64,000 nucleotides of DNA from assembly GCF_026151205.1 (NCBI RefSeq), contig NC_087078.1, forward strand, positions 14,711,118-14,775,117. Reading direction: 5' to 3'. The notes below the pieces were generated by a model. It saw only the letters and a program-made list of their open reading frames with translations. It was not told the origin of the DNA and ran no database searches. Below, piece after piece: positions 27,001 to 33,000 of the stretch; position 1 is the stretch's first letter, and every line of letters starts with the position of its first letter. The position numbers and the translations under genes were made by a program. The stretch comes from Bolinopsis microptera. Taxonomy: Eukaryota > Ctenophora > Tentaculata > Lobata > Bolinopsidae.

Positions 27001-30000
27001 TAGCGACGAAACAAGTTCAGTAGTAACGATATACAACGAGCCGGGAAGTAGTCTGGTGCTGATAAACATCACTACCAGTGATGATCAAGGTATCTACTCG
27101 TGTGTTGCTAGTAATGGTGTCGGGGAACCTGTTATCATGGAAACTGAACTCGTACTTGGTGAGTCATATCAACTGAACCTTACTAAGTTACTACACGTTT
27201 AGCTGGTTCTTTAACGTTTCTGGATTAAATTATTCTTTTTAATTGATGTAAACCTAAAGTAACCTAAAGTAAGTAAACTAGGTATAAGCTAAATTTAAGC
27301 TAGATGCATTCTATTTTGTAATCATGACCCCCTGTTTTCAGAGTCAGCAGTAAAAGTAGTGACAGTAGCAAGTGCCAGCAGTCTGCTAGTATTTATAATA
27401 GCAGTCTGCACGGCTGTCATGTTGTTCGCACTCTACCGGAGGAGGAAGCGGAAGAACGCGCTCCACCCAGAAGAAGATAAGATACCACCTCCAACTCCTG
27501 TAGAAGATTCAGAGCGAGACCTTGAGAACCACGTCTACGATAACGAGGCGTAAGTTTTATTTATAATATCCCTGGCACACTGCACGTGCACGTGCACCAG
27601 CGCGTGCACGCGTTTCCCACTTTATAGCTGTTCGTGTCGTACCGTGATTCGTGTTGTCACAGTTCGTATCTAATTAAAGCATCTTATCGATTAGTTATCC
27701 CTAATGGGTATACGCTGATTGCAACCTTTTTGTCAAATTCGCTCTATAATTAGATAATTGTCTGTGGTTCGAGAAAGATCAGTCTGGGGGCGACCCAATT
27801 TTTGATCTTTCCAGCACCATTTCCCGAATATTCGCAAAACTTACTTGTCAAAAGTTTAAAAATTGGGTCTCCTGCAAGATGGTTACAGCAAGTGTTAATG
27901 TGCATACCTCTAGATACCAGGTAGCCGGAACCAGCAATGAACCTCCTCCAGTTCGTATCTATCCTTTCAGAGCCATGTCTAGCTCCGCTCATCAGTAACT
28001 CTATAGTCGGGGCTGCATTATAGTTATATCCTTCATTATTTGTTTAGCTAAAGAAGCATGTATTTGAAATTAATATTTAGTTTTTAGCATTTGAATTTTA
28101 AAACTTAATTTTATGTAGAATCTACATTGTACTATTGTAGATGGTTTATTTGACAATTGATATGAAGTAAATTCCGAGATATAATTATAATATTGGACTA
28201 TTTTATAACTGCCGTATATACACATATAACAGTTATATTAAACTTTGTGACCGGTTTATCTGATCTCTCTATAATTTAAACATACGTTTAGATAGAGGAA
28301 TTCTCATGCTCTTTCTAGAAAATAGTTCTCTTAAAACCTCCTCTTTTTGAAGTAAGCCCCAAACTGACATCCTTTTCATGTATCTTTTAGCGCACATCCT
28401 TACGAACTTTACCATAACAAGCTGAAAACGCGTTTGCAGCTTATCTCTTTGTTAGAATATTTCTTTGATCCTACAAAACAACTTCAAGCTAAATTCTTTT
28501 CAAAACAAGCTAAGTACTTTGAATTCTATGAAGTAGAGAAGAGTTGAACTAGAATCCTGCAAGCACCGCATCTCCTTCTTATCCCGTGCTCGTGAAGCAC
28601 TGTTTAAACGTTAACCACGTGCAGTGCGCGTATGTCACGTGCAATGTACGTGGTCCGTATATAACACGTGCTGTGACGTGGCTTGTACTGCACGTGCACG
28701 TGCTACCACACGTGCACATCCAGTGCCCGTGCAGTGACGAGCCCGTCGAGTTTTAAAACGGAACTTCATACCATATTCCGGGCTAACAAGTAGATCTGCC
28801 TGCAGGATTCGACCGCCAGTACAGTTTGCGCTCACTAAAGCTTCTGCTAAAATTCATAGATGAAAAGAAAGAACATTTTAAGTAATTAGGTCAAGATCAC
28901 AATGCGAAATATTAAACTCATTCAAGGACAGTGAACAGACGAAAGTGAATTGAAGAATTTTTAACAGTTTTTATTTGAGTTGTATTAACGGCTATTATAT
29001 ATCAGATTTGCATGAATGAATGTGTACGAAGAATTTGCTAAAAATTTTGATTGATTTTGCGATAAAACTACTACACAATCAATTTAAGAGTTTTATAACG
29101 AAAATTTTAAGGAGAACTCTTTAATTTCTTTACTTCTCATTGGATTTTAATAGAGTGCAAAATAATTAAGATTTATTTTAATCCATCATCAGACCATCAT
29201 GGTTTGTTAAATCATTTGTCAGATTTGCCAAGAAAATTTTATTATTTCATTAACCACTGTGTTATTTGTTTAGATACACTGATTTATTGTTAATTAGCTG
29301 ATATCCTAATTTATAACGGAGTAACTAACTGGCATGTCAGCAGCTGTGTGTGATATGTCAGCATTTAAATCTGGGTTGTACTCAATTATCAGTAAAATGG
29401 TAATTTGTCTTCGGGTCATTAATCGGGTGGATGGTAATGATGAGAAATCCTGACGGTGCAACCATCGGTAAGTTTCCTCGGAGCTTGGTCCTTTTCTTCT
29501 CCTTCTCCCAACTTAACGTACTCCTTAATATAAAACTTTTTCGACACTACTCTTATTTTATGTTTTTAATCTCTTGACCATTCTGGATTTTGGGTTCTAG
29601 CTATTGAATCTGGAAAATACTGTATTTTACTTTACCTATCATGTATAGATTCTCCCCTTTTGGGGTTCTTCGTTACATTTTCTTGTGTGAAAATTATGTA
29701 ATTTAATAGATTAACTAGATTCATGTGTAATTTCTGTGATTCTGTTCTAGCTCTTACATGTTTATTTCTGTGATTCTATGAATTTTCTGTGTATGGTAAC
29801 TGCTAAATATATAAACTGAAATGAAGTTGTAAGTTTCGTTACAACTTCCGGCACTTCCTGAACTTTATTCAGATTATTACACTTATTTTTCCAGGTCCAT
29901 ATTCGGAGAAGTTAAATCGTGTGAGGACGAAGATATGGACTACGAGAGGTGTGTATTTTATCTTTTGATTATACATATTGAATATGATAATATATTTTCT

Positions 30001-33000
30001 TAATAATGCAGTTGTCATTTTCTGGTTGAGGGAGTTCATTTCTCTGTCTCATCACATAATATGCAAAATCTGTCAAATGACAATCAATATCACTTCACTC
30101 ATTTCAAATTTCGAAATTCATTTCATCATAAAGTTTCTTCATTAAATCTTTAAACGAACCAATACCATCCCTTATATCCAGGCAGGATGTAATCTACACT
30201 CCCAAGAAACTGAGGATGGCATCATATCACACCCTCTCCCATGAGCACCCTTCACCCAACTCTGTCACTTCACCTTTCAGTTATACCCTCTCCCATGAGC
30301 ATACTTCACCTCACTACGCCCTCTCGCGTGAACACCCTTCACCCATCACACCTCTTCAGCCTTTCTCTCGTGAACACCCTTCACCCATCACACCTCTTCA
30401 GCCTTTCTGTCAAGAACACCTATCACCGATCATATCTGTTCAACCTTTCTGTCAAGAACACCTATCACCAATCATATCTGTTCAACCTTTCAGAGCCATA
30501 ATCAAGTAACTAACTAATTCCACTTCCACTACAATTATCTGATTATACCCTGCAACAGCACAGTGCACACCCACGAAGTTACTAAATCGACATTCACTAC
30601 CAATATTATTAAACCATTCACCAATCGAGTTTAAAAGATATTTAACTAGATAAACACACGCTTGACGCATCTAGTGCGCACGCCACACCTACCACATTAT
30701 AACACGACCCTTAATTTCAGTGGTATAGAATGTGATGACGATATCCCGACTGTGGAACCACCAGATGAGAATCCTGCTCTATTCCTGATGCCGGATAGAA
30801 CTAGTAAAGAACTTCCCCCTCTTAACAGAGTTCCCTCAGGTAAGACTTCTATCATCACAGATTGGTTGTAAATATGGTTCCATCTTTACTGTCACGAACA
30901 TGGAGCCAACACCCAACTTCGACCAGTAGTTAGGGCAAGAGTAGATTTTTCTGTGAACAAATTCGTAACAAAGGTTTGTCTACTGGAATGTGTTGTCCAT
31001 AGTCCCAGGAACCACAAAAAAAAACCGTCCAGCTGAAACTTTTGGGCAAAAATTTGTATAGTCATTTTTCTCCAGGAACCCAAACGCCCCACCCCTAATA
31101 TTGGTTATTCGGCTCCCGAAGGTCTTGAGATCTCCATAGGGGGTGCAAAATGACCACAATGGCCACATTATGGCAGGCGAATGATAGTTTCAGAACGATT
31201 GGGGCTTTATTTTTCGAAATAAATGGAATTTTTCGAAATTTTTCTCAATTTTATTGAAATTTCGAAAAAAATACGCCAAATTATTTTTAACGCGTATTTC
31301 AAATCTTACTCGGGAAATAACTTCAATTAACAAATATCAAGGTTAACTAACAAACAACAGATTATTGACCAACCCCCAGACAGCTATTCGACGGTACATA
31401 CTACTCTGGTTGAATGTGTATTAATAATTGTCATGGTATTTACTGAGAAAACACATTTTAGATTAACTGTATTTGTTATTTGTAGATGAGCTTTTAAATA
31501 GATTTGAAATAAGCGTTAAAAATAATTTGGTGTATTTTTTTTCGAAAAATTCCATTTATTTCGAAAAATAAAGCTCCAATCGTTCTGAAACGATCATTCG
31601 CCTGCCATAATGTGGCCATTGCGGTCATTTTGCAACCCCTATGGAGATCTCAAGACCTTCGGGAGCCGAATAACCAATATTAGGGGTGGGGCGTTTGGGT
31701 TCCTGGAGAAAAATGACTGTAAACATTTTTGCCCAAAAGTTTCAGCTGGACGGTTTTTTTTGTGGTTCCTGGGACTATGGACAACACATTCCTGTAGACA
31801 AACCTTTGTTACGAATTTGTTCACAGATTGACCCATAAACAGCAATTCTTGCCCTAACTACAGTGTTAACTTCGACCGAAGTTGGTTTGCGTGGTTACAG
31901 TAACTTGGTTTTTTCCATATATATGAACTCTGATATTGAATACAATAAGAATTTTGGGCATTTATAGAAAATGTTGGTTTCACCGACAAATAGCATGTGT
32001 TTAATTGTCTCGTACAATTATATTGGGGGGGGGGGGGGGGGGGGCAACCATATTAAAGTATATTAAAGTATATCCCCGGGTCAAAATTGGAAAAAATCCT
32101 AAATTTTAATATACTTTAATATGCCTACAATTAGAAGATTTATATTCTTCGTTAAGATTTACATGATGAACTATATTTATCACTCAGATTCGCAAGATAA
32201 GCCTGTTTTAGGACTAGTACATGAATTTCCATCCAGATTGGTCAAAAATTGGCTGAGCTATGAGCTTAAAAAATATGCCCATATTTGGGCATACGCTTTT
32301 GCCTAAATTCGCTTTTGCCCAAATTCGATAAAATTTCAATATTTTTTAATGAGACTAACTCTATGTGAAAGATATAACTCAGTGTTTGTTGAATATAGTG
32401 GATACTAAGTAAAAAGACCTCCATGAACAAAATTGGGAAAATTGCACATAATATATCGGTTCGGAATACTAGCCAAAATGACTTAATTGAAATTGAAATA
32501 ACTCCATCAGTTTTCAATATTTTTTCAAGAACTTTTTGGAATCGATTAAGAATTGCATTTCAAGCTTATTTTGGGCAACAGTTTTTGATGTAGGCCTCCA
32601 AGGAGATAGGGATATATTAAAGTATAATGTTGGTATATTAAAGTATATTAAAGAATATCCCCGGGTCAAAATCGGGAAAAATCCTACATTTTAATATACT
32701 TTAATATGGTTGCCCCCCCCCCCCCCCCCCCCAATATTATCACCGCAAATGACTGACACATCCTCTGCTACTCCAGCCTCCTTAAGTGAGAACCCCATAT
32801 TCTCTGTACCGAAAGTTTCCAGCCGGAACAAACAGCTTCCTTCACTTGACAGAACTAGAAACCTTCCTCCTCTCCCTTCAAGTATCTACGAGAACGAGTT
32901 CAACATCAACAGTGACAGTTCAGGTACTGGGAAGACACTGTCATCATAAACACTGTCATCAGCAACACTGTCATCATTAACGCTGTCATCAGCAACACTG

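Noticed and set aside
30892..31845. Similar 60-70 codon frames on opposite strands
   Set aside because: They mirror each other because of the fold-back element's inverted arms.
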